Assembly (NCBI GenBank): GCA_020622085.1
Contig: JAHRYM010000001.1
Location: forward strand, 2,273,620 to 2,337,619
Direction of reading: 5' to 3'
Origin: Paracoccaceae bacterium
GTDB taxonomy: Bacteria; Pseudomonadota; Alphaproteobacteria; Rhodobacterales; Rhodobacteraceae
Length of the DNA stretch: 64,000 bases
Within the stretch, counting starts at the first letter, position 1, and the number at the start of each line of letters is the position of its first letter. The notes under the pieces were generated by a model that saw only the letters and a program-made list of their open reading frames with translations, made no database searches and had not been told where the DNA came from. The translations under genes and the position numbers were made by a program. Shown piece by piece: positions 53,176 through 62,090 of this stretch.

Positions 53176-53484
53176 ATGACAGAACGCACCACCATCCTGC
53201 AGGAGGTCGGTCAGGCCTTCCGCGAACATGGGCTCACGGCGGCCATCACTGCCCTCTTTGGCGGAAGCCTTGCCATCGCCGCATCTGTCACGCGCAAGGC
53301 GTTCACGAACGAGGCCATGCTGGAACGGCTGGAACGCGAGTTGCTGGCCGAGCGCGAGCGCATCGACAAGCAGCGCGCCGAGGACCGCAAGGCCGATGCC
53401 GACCGACTGGAGCGCATCGAGACCGATATTCGGGCCATGCGCGATCTGATGTTCGAAGCCTTCCAGCGCAGCCGCACCGACTGA
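53176..53484 (+). CDS. Small membrane-anchored coiled-coil protein
   Basis: 102 residues from ATG 53176 after GAAAGGA. One short hydrophobic segment (LTAAITALFGGSLAIAAS) is followed by a long charged coiled coil (ERLERELLAERERIDKQ). Position before the lysin suggests a lysis accessory or injection protein; similar proteins are found in this place in rhodobacterial phages. Confidence 0.6.
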   Translation: MTERTTILQEVGQAFREHGLTAAITALFGGSLAIAASVTRKAFTNEAMLERLERELLAERERIDKQRAEDRKADADRLERIETDIRAMRDLMFEAFQRSRTD

Positions 53485-53516
53485 ACGAAGACCACATCAC
53501 CGTGTCGAGCCACCCC

Positions 53517-53541
53517 ACCCGCCCCTGAGGCGGGTTTTTTG
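53517..53541 (+). terminator. Rho-independent terminator before the lysis genes
   Basis: ACCCGCC/GGCGGGT stem with a 5-base loop and six T. A second stem, TTGCCCG/CGGGCAA, follows at 53542-53559. Together they would end or attenuate the late tail transcript before the endolysin gene. Confidence 0.75.
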
Positions 53542-53572
53542 TTGCCCGACGCCGGGCAAAAGGAGCGTTTCC

Positions 53573-54226
53573 ATGTCCACAGACCAGAACGACGCCATCC
53601 GCCTGATTCAGAGCGGGTTGGACAAACTTGGCCACAGCCCGGGTGCCATCGACGGCAAATGGGGTGTCCGCACCGCACGCGCGGTCCGTCAGTTGATCGC
53701 GGCAAACGGTCGCCCGGCAGCGCAGTCGCCACAGGGCCCACTTCCGTGGATCACCGAAGCGAAAACGGCGTTAGGCCGCAACGAAGCGCGTGACCGCAGC
53801 TGGTTGATGGACTGGCTGAAGCGTGACGGCCGCACCTTGGGCGATCCCAGCAAGAACCCCTGGTGCGGCGACTTCGTGGAAACCTGTATCCGCATGGGCT
53901 TGCCGGATGAACCGCTGCTCGGCGCGCTGGGCACCAATCCCTATTGGGCCCGCAACTGGCTGCTATTCGGTCAAGACACGAAGCCCATCACCGGCGCCGT
54001 ACTGATCTTCGAACGCGGTTCTGGCGGCCATGTCGGTTTCGCGGTCGGCCAGGACGACACGCATTTCTACGTGCTGGGCGGCAATCAGTCCGACGCCGTC
54101 ACCATCGCCCGCATCGCCAAGTCACGCCTCCTCGGTGCGCGCTGGCCCGCGGCCTATCCCCCTCGCCCCCAACGTCTGCCGACCATGAAGCCCGGCGAAT
54201 TCCTCGCAACCACCAATGAAATCTGA
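53573..54226 (+). CDS. Endolysin (peptidoglycan-binding plus TIGR02594-type peptidase)
   Basis: 217 residues. The N-terminal peptidoglycan-binding repeat (IQSGLDKLGHSPGAIDGKWG, VRTARAVRQLI) is followed by a CHAP/NlpC-like peptidase with Cys in NPWCGDFVETCI and His in GGHVGFAVGQD. No signal peptide is seen, so export should rely on the holin encoded next. AAAGGAG precedes the ATG. Confidence 0.85.
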   Translation: MSTDQNDAIRLIQSGLDKLGHSPGAIDGKWGVRTARAVRQLIAANGRPAAQSPQGPLPWITEAKTALGRNEARDRSWLMDWLKRDGRTLGDPSKNPWCGDFVETCIRMGLPDEPLLGALGTNPYWARNWLLFGQDTKPITGAVLIFERGSGGHVGFAVGQDDTHFYVLGGNQSDAVTIARIAKSRLLGARWPAAYPPRPQRLPTMKPGEFLATTNEI

Positions 54227-54239
54227 ACTGGAGAACACC

Positions 54240-54407
54240 ATGCTGAAACCTGCAATCCTCGCCCTCATCCGCCAGATCCTGACCGTCGCGGGCACTGCAC
54301 TTGTCGCCAAGGGCTATGTCCAGGCATCCGATATCGAACCAGTCATCGGCGCGTTGCTGACCATCGGGTCGGTGGTGTGGTCGGTGGCGGACAAGCGAAA
54401 CCGATAG
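54240..54407 (+). CDS. Small holin (Pam3 gp28-like)
   Basis: 55 residues: MLKPAILALIRQILTVAGTA, then a second hydrophobic segment VIGALLTIGSVVWSV and a basic end DKRNR. The two membrane helices and position after the endolysin fit a holin. ATG 54240 was chosen because GGAG lies at 54230-54233; an upstream ATG at 54216 overlaps the endolysin gene. Confidence 0.75.
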   Translation: MLKPAILALIRQILTVAGTALVAKGYVQASDIEPVIGALLTIGSVVWSVADKRNR

Positions 54408-54435
54408 GCATCAGGGGCTTGGCCCGTCCGTTTCG

Positions 54436-57384
54436 TCACCTTCGGCGCTTTGCTGGGGAACCGCGCCCGCTCTGCTCGCGGGGCAGTTGCGCTTTCCCGA
54501 GGCAAGTTGGGAAGCGCACACAGCCCAGAAAGGTGCTGTGCGGGCCAGTGCGTTCGACAAGCCAACCATCAGCGCATTCCGGGCAACTGGGGTGCACTTT
54601 TCCGCAGCTGCACTTGGCTTGCGGTGCACCCTTCGCACGACGCGGCAGGGCTGCACCGCATTCCGAACAAGCTGGCAGGAAATTGCCGCAGTGCTCGGAA
54701 TGCTCGCAGCGATACCAAGTCCGGCCGTCCTGGCCTTGCACGCTTAGCAGGCGGCCATCGCACTCGCCACATTCGTGGACGTCCTGATCGGGCCCGGGCG
54801 GCTGGACAATCCCATAGGCGGGGTCCTTAACAAGCTCGGTGACAAAGGCCGACGGGCGAGCATTCGATGCGATGATTGTCAGGGTATGCCGCGCACGCGT
54901 CATCGCGACATACATCACGCGTCGTTCCTCGGCATTCTGGAACGTCTCCTCGTCGGGCGAGACCAAGCCCAACAGCGGATCGTCCACGATCTCGGAGGGT
55001 AAACCCACCCGTCCACTGTCGGCGTTCAACAGAACCACGTGATCTGCTTCCAACCCTTTTGATGCGTGGATGGTTTTGAAACTGAATGTCAGACGCGGGA
55101 ACCGTCGCCGCAGATCCTGCAGGTCAGGCTCCAGATATCGATACCGGGCCAGCAGCAGCACACTTGCAGTTTTACCAGCCGCATCGGACTTACACGACAG
55201 TGCAGCAAGCACATCCGAAAGTGCCTTTTCGCCCTCGTTCTTTGCCGCCATCACGATCCTGATGGCCGGTTCTGTAGCCGTCCCGGCCGGGACGATCTGC
55301 TTTTGTATCTGGACCGGGTTCCGCAGCACAAAGGTTCGGGCGGCAAAGGCAATCTGGTCGACGGACCGGAAGGTGCGGCCAAGATCGACCGCTCTGTGCA
55401 CGCCCGCCTCGCCATCGAAGCTGCCGCCGAACTCCCGACCGAAATGGCGCATCAGATGGATGTCGGACCCGGCAAAGCGGAAGATCGACTGCCAGTCATC
55501 GCCAACGGCAAAGACGCGCACATCCGGATGCTGCGCTTTGAGAGCCTTCACCAGCCGGGCCCGGCTTTGCGAAATGTCCTGGAACTCATCGACGAGGATG
55601 TGGCGGAAGGGGCTGGCATAGCGTCCAGTCTCGGTATAGCGCGCCGCGCGCAGGATCATGTCCTCGAAGTCGATCCGGCCCCCGAGGCGTTTTTGGTATT
55701 CCTCGAAGACCGGCGCGAACACATCGAGAAATGCCTTTGCCCGCTTGCCCAGCTTCATCCGGTCGGACTTGGTCTCACAATCCTCAAGACTGTAGCCGCC
55801 ACTCTTGAACTTGCGCAGGAATGTCCCGAGCAGCTTCGAGAAGTCATCGACCTGCTTCAAATCGACGATGCGGTCATAGATCGTGTCGGCCGGGCGCGGT
55901 TTGAGGGTGACATGCGGCGCCAGCTTTTCCGCGAGCCCGGTCAACAGCCGTCCTTCCTGCCGTTCATAGCTGAAGGTTTCGATCAGGGTCGTCTCATGCT
56001 CGGCATGGACCTGGCGCTTCCATTCCATGCTGGCCAGATATTCGTCGCGGTTGATGAAGGGCGCCGTAAACAGCTTTTCGCTGCCATCTGCCATCTTCTG
56101 ACGGCGCACCCCGAAATGCTCGATATAGATGCCGCTTTTGGTCAGCCGGAAATCCGGCTGATAGTCTCGCCTGCCCGTTTCGGGGATCTTGTGCTCATAG
56201 ACCGGTTCGTATTCGTATTCGACGCCGTTTTCATAAAGCCAGTTGGCGATCTGCAACTCTTCGTAACTCTTGACCTTCTCGCCCTGCAGGGTGCGCAGGT
56301 CCTGCGCCTCCATATGGGTGTAGAACTCGTGCTTGGTCTTGAAGTCCCATTCGGTTTTCGGCTCGACCAGAAAATGCGCAAAGAACTGGATGATCGCCTT
56401 CGACACCTCTGACAGCGAATGCACCAGGTCCTTCAGGATCTGCTTGATCAGGTTGGTGAAGGCCAAGTCGTCAGTGGCATGGTCGGCAAGCGCGGGTTTT
56501 GACCCCTCCACGATGCCGATGATGTCATAGGCTAGCGCGTGGAAGGTCCGCGCCACAATCGGCACCCCGGATCGCGCCTCGACGCGTTCCGACATTTCTG
56601 CCGCCGCGTTCTTGGCGAACGCCAACAGCAGAATTTCTTCCGGTTTCCTGATCCCGGCTTTGACCAGATAGGCCGCCTTGGCAGTGATCACGCTGGTCTT
56701 ACCCGACCCGGCACCGGCCAGCACAAGGGTCGCGTCTTCATCCACCACGACGGAAAGGCGCTGTTCAGCCGTCAGCGGTTTGCTTTCGATGGTGTCGAAG
56801 AACTCCTTCCAGCGATCCAGTTCAGCGGCAACAAAGACCGATATTGCATTTGCCCGCGCGGCCCGGGGATCGGCGACGAACTTGCGTACAAGGGCCACGC
56901 GCTCTGCTCTATCCGTCCCGATTGCCTCGGACCTCAGCTTCGAGAGCAGCGTGGCATCCAGGGACCGCGCATCCTGAAGAACCGGCGCCAAACTGCAGGC
57001 CGCAGGATATCGGCCCGGTCGCGCCAAGCCGGAGACAGCTGCATAAAGCCGGTCGAACCGATGCGCTTCGCGGTCAAAAGCACCCGTGTTGAAGCTGATC
57101 CACGCGGCTTTGACGCTGTCCGCGAATGCGCGCGCATCGGCATGACCGGCACCGCGCAGGATGACATCGCTTTGCCCGGACGATTGCACTGACAGCGTCG
57201 TTCCAAGTGCACCCTTCCGAAGGGCTGGTGCATCGCCAATATCCGCCAACGACACTGACGCGGGCATGCTCCGTCCGGTGACCAGAAGATGATCGCCCTG
57301 CAACTCAATGGCGCGCGCTGTCGTGCCAAAGGGGTTCACGAGAAGTCCGAACAGTGGTCTTTGTTGCAACCGAATCAATAGCAT
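54436..57384 (-). CDS. HelD-like superfamily 1 helicase with C-terminal zinc ribbons
   Basis: 982 residues from ATG 57384 (MLLIRLQQRPLFGLL); starts at 57441 or TTG 57456 are possible. The order follows E. coli DNA helicase IV: N-terminal domain, Walker A LVLAGAGSGKTSVI, a long insert with an endonuclease-like stretch (YEYEPVYEHKIPETGRRDYQ), then ILVDEFQDISQSRA, FKTIHASKGLEADHVVLLN and YVAMTRARHTL. The C-terminal ~100 residues add several Cys pairs (CGECDGR, CSECGAAL, CPECADGW), as in topoisomerase-type zinc ribbons. It lies on the minus strand between lysis genes and att, so it is cargo, possibly for defence or repair. Confidence 0.85.
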   Translation of the reverse strand: MLLIRLQQRPLFGLLVNPFGTTARAIELQGDHLLVTGRSMPASVSLADIGDAPALRKGALGTTLSVQSSGQSDVILRGAGHADARAFADSVKAAWISFNTGAFDREAHRFDRLYAAVSGLARPGRYPAACSLAPVLQDARSLDATLLSKLRSEAIGTDRAERVALVRKFVADPRAARANAISVFVAAELDRWKEFFDTIESKPLTAEQRLSVVVDEDATLVLAGAGSGKTSVITAKAAYLVKAGIRKPEEILLLAFAKNAAAEMSERVEARSGVPIVARTFHALAYDIIGIVEGSKPALADHATDDLAFTNLIKQILKDLVHSLSEVSKAIIQFFAHFLVEPKTEWDFKTKHEFYTHMEAQDLRTLQGEKVKSYEELQIANWLYENGVEYEYEPVYEHKIPETGRRDYQPDFRLTKSGIYIEHFGVRRQKMADGSEKLFTAPFINRDEYLASMEWKRQVHAEHETTLIETFSYERQEGRLLTGLAEKLAPHVTLKPRPADTIYDRIVDLKQVDDFSKLLGTFLRKFKSGGYSLEDCETKSDRMKLGKRAKAFLDVFAPVFEEYQKRLGGRIDFEDMILRAARYTETGRYASPFRHILVDEFQDISQSRARLVKALKAQHPDVRVFAVGDDWQSIFRFAGSDIHLMRHFGREFGGSFDGEAGVHRAVDLGRTFRSVDQIAFAARTFVLRNPVQIQKQIVPAGTATEPAIRIVMAAKNEGEKALSDVLAALSCKSDAAGKTASVLLLARYRYLEPDLQDLRRRFPRLTFSFKTIHASKGLEADHVVLLNADSGRVGLPSEIVDDPLLGLVSPDEETFQNAEERRVMYVAMTRARHTLTIIASNARPSAFVTELVKDPAYGIVQPPGPDQDVHECGECDGRLLSVQGQDGRTWYRCEHSEHCGNFLPACSECGAALPRRAKGAPQAKCSCGKVHPSCPECADGWLVERTGPHSTFLGCVRFPTCLGKAQLPREQSGRGSPAKRRR

Positions 57385-57491
57385 GTGCCCTGTAACCCAT
57401 CCAAGGCAGCTTGCGCTTTGGTCCCTTGCGTCCGCAACCATGTTCGCTCGGCACAAAAGCGGGGACTCTGACTGTGTGGAAACTTGCGCGC

Positions 57492-57518
57492 GTCTTCACT
57501 ATTGCTTATCTTGAAGAC
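57492..57518. promoter_or_regulatory. Candidate ParD operator
   Basis: GTCTTCA (57492-57498) and TGAAGAC (57512-57518) form a perfect 7-bp inverted repeat with a 13-base A+T-rich spacer, 18 bases upstream of the antitoxin. Ribbon-helix-helix antitoxins usually bind such repeats over their own promoter. Confidence 0.5.
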
Positions 57519-57535
57519 ACAAACCGGAGGCCGCA

Positions 57536-57790
57536 ATGTCCCAGACAACAACGATGACTGTCCGCATCAGCGGCGCGCTGAGCGAGTTCGTGGCTTCGAA
57601 CGTCGGTGAGAACGGGTCCTACGAGAATATCAGCGAATACGTCCGCGACCTTATCAGGCGCGACAAGGAGCGTGCAGAGCAGGAAGCGTTCGACCGGCTG
57701 AAAGCGGAACTGACACGCGCATTTGCGGCACCGGAGGAGAGTTATCGCCCGCTGACCGCCGCCGAGGTGATCGCCCGGAACCGGGGCTGA
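57536..57790 (+). CDS. parD: ParD-family antitoxin
   Basis: 84 residues. The N-terminal ribbon-helix-helix (TMTVRISGALSEFVASNVGE, then YENISEYVRDLIRRD) binds DNA; the charged C-terminal tail should wrap the toxin. ACCGGAGG precedes the ATG. It is followed four bases later by the toxin gene and controlled probably through the inverted repeat at 57492. Confidence 0.85.
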   Translation: MSQTTTMTVRISGALSEFVASNVGENGSYENISEYVRDLIRRDKERAEQEAFDRLKAELTRAFAAPEESYRPLTAAEVIARNRG

Positions 57791-57794
57791 GATC

Positions 57795-58106
57795 ATGGCC
57801 GTCCGCGTCCAGGAGGCCGCATCCCTGCGGCTTGACGAGATCTACCGGTACACGCTCGACCGTTGGGGCGCCGAGCAGGCGGATCGCTACATCACCGATC
57901 TGTTTACAGCGTTTGGCAAGATTGAGGTGCACGGCGTAGCGTCGCGGCCGATCCCGGCAGAGTTCGCCATCGACGGCTTCTACTTCCGGCACCAGCATCA
58001 TTTCGTGTACTGGCGGCGGCTGTCGAACGGCGACATCGGCATCGTGACGATCCTGCACGAGCGGATGCACCAGATGGATCGTTTCCGGGACGACCTGCCA
58101 GACTGA
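57795..58106 (+). CDS. parE: ParE-family toxin
   Basis: 103 residues with the RelE/ParE fold: ASLRLDEIYRYTLDRWGAEQ, FYFRHQHHFVYWRRL and IVTILHERMHQMDRF. ParE toxins commonly inhibit gyrase. As the last genes before the att core, the pair would help keep element B in the host by post-segregational killing. Confidence 0.85.
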   Translation: MAVRVQEAASLRLDEIYRYTLDRWGAEQADRYITDLFTAFGKIEVHGVASRPIPAEFAIDGFYFRHQHHFVYWRRLSNGDIGIVTILHERMHQMDRFRDDLPD

Positions 58107-58137
58107 TCTTGGCCCGCGCAGGGGGGCCTCGTAAAAC

Positions 58138-58157
58138 GTTGACCAGGTGTTGACAAG
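58138..58157 (+). repeat. Candidate arm-type integrase sites, right end of element B
   Basis: GTTGACCAG, two bases, GTTGACAAG, the same pair and spacing as at 2617-2636. It lies 66 bases from the att core. Confidence 0.5.
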
Positions 58158-58171
58158 AATCTGCAACGACA

Positions 58172-58196
58172 AAAGCCGAGCGAAACGCTCGGCTTT
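58172..58196. terminator. Bidirectional terminator hairpin
   Basis: AAAGCCGAGCG and CGCTCGGCTTT form a perfect 11-bp stem with loop AAA. It can end the toxin-antitoxin transcript rightwards and, with TTTTG on the minus strand, transcripts that read leftwards out of the tRNA fragment. Confidence 0.7.
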
Positions 58197-58222
58197 GAAG
58201 TCTTTGATAAGACTGGCTATTT

Positions 58223-58267
58223 TGGTTGCGGGGACAGGATTTGAACCTGTGACCTTCAGGTTATGAG
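58223..58267 (-). repeat. att core: 3' half of tRNA-Met(CAT), copy 2
   Basis: 45 bases identical to 2429-2473. The following bases (GCCCACACC) do not continue the tRNA, so this too is a fragment and marks the junction between elements B and C. Confidence 0.9.
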
Positions 58268-58341
58268 GCCCACACCTGCGCTCCAAATAGTCACATGATT
58301 TCAGTTTGTTAGCCGATTTTCAGCATCGCAACGTCAGCGTC

Positions 58342-58352
58342 GTGTCGCACGG
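58342..58352 (+). repeat. Candidate arm-type site, left end of element C
   Basis: GTGTCGCACGG, matching the two 11-mers at 2280-2301 in element A. Bases 58268-58446 hold no gene. Confidence 0.4.
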
Positions 58353-58446
58353 AACCGTCGCAAATCAATGGGAAAAGGCGCTTAAATACTGTGCCCGCAC
58401 TCAAGATCGCAACTCGGGGTCTTCAATCAATGTTGAACATCTCAAT

Positions 58447-59484
58447 TCATTCCGCATAAACCGCTTCGGCAATGTCATTTAGCGGCCCAACTTCGACAAA
58501 GAATGGGCTCAAATCTCCAAAATGCGGCGCCATTGGACGGAGAACGCTCCTGTGCTCCTTCTGGTATGAGTACGAAAAGTGTTTCCAGAACTCTTGGTTG
58601 TTGTTTCTGGGAATATCATTATACGGATCATAGTAGTATACTTCGCCTTCTATGAACTGCCATGTTGGAAACTGATTCAGCATCGCCTTTTTTAGGCGTT
58701 TCGCGAGTTCCGCCCTGTTCTTTACGATCAAAGCAGCGTCCGCTTCAAAATCCGTTGGCATTCTCCGATCTATCTCTTTGCAGGTAGAGAAGAGATAGTA
58801 ATCATCAATCATGAACTCTAAGGGGATAAACCCGTTCTGAATCTTCATTTTCATACCCTGCGCCTCAACGGTCTCCCCTCCCTTCAAAAGATCGGAAAGC
58901 GCCTTTAACTTATAAGGCCTTGCAGTCTCAAGGTCCTTAATTGCCTTGATGTAACTACCTTTAGAATATTCACTTGCAGGAGATATCCGAAATCTACCGA
59001 AATCGAGCATTTCACGGACATATTTTCTCTTTGAGTATTTGACGACCCACTTTCCGGGAATATGCTCCCGATCGCCAAACATCCGGCAGCCCAGCGGCGT
59101 CCCATCTCTAAAGTATGCTCCGACAGGATTCGTGGCAGTTGTCGCAACATCCCTCGTCAGGACGCCTCGCCAGTTTGTTTCTTCAATGATCTCCGTGAAG
59201 AAGCGCATTAGACGAGCATCGTTTTGCATTCCAGGAGTTGGGACAATTTTACACTCCCGTGAAATGTCGACAATATTCACCATTAAATCGGAAAACCGCT
59301 CGACGATATTTTCGTCAGTTTCAAGAATTAGGTAGGGATAGCGGTAGTAGTCGCGTCGCCATGCTTCGTGCGCGGGAAGCTTATTGCCGTTTCTTGCTGC
59401 CTCTTGGGCTAACTCTCTTTCCCGATGCTTGTAGAACTGATACGGGCCAAATGCTCTACCAAGAACCGCTTTTTCACTCAGCAA
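58447..59484 (-). CDS. Unknown accessory protein next to att
   Basis: 345 residues from TTG 59484, with GGAGG at a normal distance upstream. No family was named, but the C-terminal half has a recognisable style: DDYYLFSTCKEIDRRMPTDF, YYYDPYND, FWKHFSYSYQKEHRSVL and FVEVGPLNDIAEA. G+C is low for the window. Position between att and integrase is where satellites and prophages carry defence or fitness genes. Bases 59485-59782 hold nothing convincing. Confidence 0.6.
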   Translation of the reverse strand: MLSEKAVLGRAFGPYQFYKHRERELAQEAARNGNKLPAHEAWRRDYYRYPYLILETDENIVERFSDLMVNIVDISRECKIVPTPGMQNDARLMRFFTEIIEETNWRGVLTRDVATTATNPVGAYFRDGTPLGCRMFGDREHIPGKWVVKYSKRKYVREMLDFGRFRISPASEYSKGSYIKAIKDLETARPYKLKALSDLLKGGETVEAQGMKMKIQNGFIPLEFMIDDYYLFSTCKEIDRRMPTDFEADAALIVKNRAELAKRLKKAMLNQFPTWQFIEGEVYYYDPYNDIPRNNNQEFWKHFSYSYQKEHRSVLRPMAPHFGDLSPFFVEVGPLNDIAEAVYAE

Positions 59485-59782
59485 ACTAATGACCTCCGTC
59501 GAAAGACACTGAGAAGCTTAGGGCCAGATTACGATACTGGTAAGGGTGTATCTTGAAAATTTCGGTTGCCAGGCAGCCTTTTCGACCGTCTCGGGACACC
59601 AGAACGTAAGTCCAGAGTATCCGACCACGCCTGCAGTATCTTGGACTGGTAGCAATGTTCGGTTTGAACTGGTGGTGTAAGTGTCCGTTTCGGCAAAGTT
59701 TGTACATGGCGTCACGCAACATGACCCGACTGCCGCGCACCAGTTCCTTAGTGGGATTGTTGCGTCAGGTTGCGACCTGTTA

Positions 59783-60886
59783 TCACCCTAACAGCTTCGC
59801 CTCGACCATGGCCATGGCCTTCTGGTGGTCGGGTGAGGGGAACAGGTGGCCGTAGCGTTCCATGGTCATCTGGATGGAGGAGTGGCCCGCGAAGGTCATG
59901 ATCTCCTTGATCGAGAAGCCCTGCTCGATCCACAGCGACACCGCGAAGTGGCGCAGGTCGTGCCAGCGCATCGACACCTCGACCCTTTCCTGCAGCTTGC
60001 GGAACCGGTCCTGCGTGCGGGTGTGCTGCAGGATTCCGCCCTGCGGCGCGGGGAACACCAGCCCCAATTCGCTTTTCGGACAGCGCAGTTTCCAGCGGCG
60101 CAGGGCGTTCAGCACCATCGGCCCGGCGGGGATGTCGCGAAACCCTGCCCGCGATTTCGGCTCGCCCATCTGGTTGTAGGCGTCGGCGCGCTGGCGGATG
60201 TGCAGGAAGCCCTTGTCGAAATCCACATCCGTCCAGCGCAGGCCCCGCAGTTCGGAGGCGCGCAGGCCGCCCAGCGCCGAGACGATCAGGTGCGGCTTGA
60301 AGTCCTCGTCGGCCGCCTCGATCAAGGCGCGGATCGCCTCCTTCGACGGCACCGGGGCCTTGTGTTCGATCCGGCTGGACTTGATCACCCGCACGCCATG
60401 GGCGGCGTTGGTGAACAACTGGCCATTGTCGATGGCATGGTCGAGGATCAGCTTCAGCACCGACAGCGCGCGGCGGGTCAGATGTTCGGACCGACCGTTC
60501 AGCAGCATCCGGTCGCGGAACTCGTTGACGTGGCGGCGGGTCAGCTGGGCGATCAGCTTGTCCCCGATGCCGACCTCGGGCGCGGTCAGATGCAGCCGCA
60601 CATAGTCGCTGTAGCCGCGCAGGGTGGAGCGTTCCATCCGCCGCCCGGTCTTGCAGCGCACCTCGCAATGGTCGAGCCAAGCCTTCGCGGCATCGGCCAC
60701 CGTCGTGCTGTCGCTGTCGGCCAGATAGGTATGATTGGCGACCAGCGAGCGGACCTTGACCAGATAGACATCCGCATCCTTGCGGCGCGGGAACAGCTTG
60801 GACCGCCGTTTGCCCGCCTGGTCGGTGAAGTCCACCTGCCACCGGACCAGGCCCGAGGGCAGCGTGCGTTTGCGGATCGTGGCCAT
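59783..60886 (-). CDS. Tyrosine recombinase, integrase of element C
   Basis: 367 residues from ATG 60886, preceded by GGAGGG. The N-terminal arm-binding part (RWQVDFTDQAGKRRSKLFP) differs from the P4-type integrase at 6561. Catalytic residues: Arg in GGLRASELRGL, HDLRHFAVSLW, FAGHSSIQMT and Tyr in MERYGHL. It points towards the att copy 1.5 kb away, the usual orientation. Two unrelated integrases therefore appear to use the same tRNA core. Confidence 0.9.
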   Translation of the reverse strand: MATIRKRTLPSGLVRWQVDFTDQAGKRRSKLFPRRKDADVYLVKVRSLVANHTYLADSDSTTVADAAKAWLDHCEVRCKTGRRMERSTLRGYSDYVRLHLTAPEVGIGDKLIAQLTRRHVNEFRDRMLLNGRSEHLTRRALSVLKLILDHAIDNGQLFTNAAHGVRVIKSSRIEHKAPVPSKEAIRALIEAADEDFKPHLIVSALGGLRASELRGLRWTDVDFDKGFLHIRQRADAYNQMGEPKSRAGFRDIPAGPMVLNALRRWKLRCPKSELGLVFPAPQGGILQHTRTQDRFRKLQERVEVSMRWHDLRHFAVSLWIEQGFSIKEIMTFAGHSSIQMTMERYGHLFPSPDHQKAMAMVEAKLLG

Positions 60887-61019
60887 GGGTTCCCTCCGTG
60901 AGCGTAAGAAACGGAACCAGTTGTCAAAGCCCGTTAATGGCGATATGAACCGTCTCAGATGCACTTGCAATGGATTGTTGCGCGTGTAAAGCCCTTGTTC
61001 ATGAACGGAGCCCTGATCA

Positions 61020-61817
61020 ATGACAGCCAGCGAACGGAACGGTGCGGAAGCACCCGAACCGCTCTTTCATGGCGATGCGGACGCGGTGGCGGCATCGGGG
61101 ATGCCCCTGCCCAGCCTGCGTGTCCTGCAAGCTGCCGGAGCCATTCAGGCGCAGAAAACCCCCAAGGAACACGGCGGCTTCAAGCGGATGTGGCGCGAGG
61201 AGGACGTGCTGATCGCCTCGATCGGTGCCGCGATCAGCGAGCACTTCGCCTGGAACATCCGCATCGTGGCCGAGGCGATGGCCAAGACAAAATCGGGCAC
61301 ATGGGCCGCGCTGACAGCCTCGATTGCCGGGACGATTTCACCCGAGGCGGGCGCGCTGATCCGATCATCGCCGGACGACTGGCATCTCGACCTGATCAAC
61401 CGGCAGCATCTGTTCCTTCGGGTGCCGCCTCTGGCCGCCATGCTGTTCCACGACGCACCGCCCCGGGAAACCAACCTGATCCTCGGCTACGCAACATCAA
61501 AGGACACATTCCAGATGTTGCCGTGGCTGCTTGGCAGTCCGGAGGGTCGCACCAAGCTCGCGGCCATCACCTCCCCGGCGCAGATCGCGCAGGCCGAACG
61601 CATCTACAAGTTTGCCATGGCAACCCATGCCAACGCGCTGAGCACCGCCAGCATCAACATCAGCATGCAGGTCCGCGCCACATGGCGCCGCCTCCACGGC
61701 CTTGAAGCCCACTTCCTCCAAGACGCCCTGCCCCAGAAAGGAACCTCCAATGACCCACCACCCCCGATCCATCGACAGCATGAAGCAGATCGTGACCGAG
61801 GCGACGCTTGGCGATGA
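61020..61817 (+). CDS. Putative regulator with MerR-like N-terminal reader
   Basis: 265 residues. LPSLRVLQAAGAIQAQKTP, then GGFKRMWREEDVLIASIGAA, looks like a MerR/AlpA-type winged helix. A long helical C-terminal part follows (TSPAQIAQAERIYKFAMATH). First gene of the plus-strand operon, divergent from the integrase; likely the early regulator of element C. The 3' end overlaps the next gene by 68 bases. Confidence 0.6.
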   Translation: MTASERNGAEAPEPLFHGDADAVAASGMPLPSLRVLQAAGAIQAQKTPKEHGGFKRMWREEDVLIASIGAAISEHFAWNIRIVAEAMAKTKSGTWAALTASIAGTISPEAGALIRSSPDDWHLDLINRQHLFLRVPPLAAMLFHDAPPRETNLILGYATSKDTFQMLPWLLGSPEGRTKLAAITSPAQIAQAERIYKFAMATHANALSTASINISMQVRATWRRLHGLEAHFLQDALPQKGTSNDPPPPIHRQHEADRDRGDAWR

Positions 61818-62010
61818 CCTGCTGCACGGCGCAGACGAGATCGCCAGGTTCTTGTTCGGCGACGTGAAGCACCGCCGCAAAGTTTACTACCTGACCGGCG
61901 AGGCACCGAGGGGCATGCCCCACTTCAAGATGGGATCGGTGATCTGCGCACGCAAAAGCACCATCCTGAACTGGATTGCGCAGCAAGAACGTTTCATCCC
62001 GGGCGAGTGA
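61750..62010 (+). CDS. Small excisionase-like protein
   Basis: 86 residues from ATG 61750 after AAAGGA. The pattern GADEIARFLFGDVKHRRKVY, then GMPHFKMGSVICARKSTILN, is that of phage excisionase/AlpA-type readers. Placement between regulator and primase fits a satellite control gene. Confidence 0.65.
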   Translation: MTHHPRSIDSMKQIVTEATLGDDLLHGADEIARFLFGDVKHRRKVYYLTGEAPRGMPHFKMGSVICARKSTILNWIAQQERFIPGE

Positions 62011-62090
62011 CGGCCATCGCAAATGTCCTGAGGTCCGCGACCCAATCGCGGGCTCCATCTTCCATCAGAAACATAGCGAAGCCCCGCCCC

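Larger units (their letters stand above)
2429..58267. mobile_element. Element B: complete lambda-headed siphoprophage, about 55.8 kb
   Basis: It is bounded by the two 45-base tRNA-Met copies. It carries an integrase, early replication genes, full head, tail and lysis modules, and cargo at both ends. Paired repeats GTTGACCAG/GTTGACAAG lie inside each end (2617-2636 and 58138-58157). A 3.4-kb RIT element has inserted inside it. The late operon looks intact apart from an apparent one-base loss at the start of the protease gene. Confidence 0.85.
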
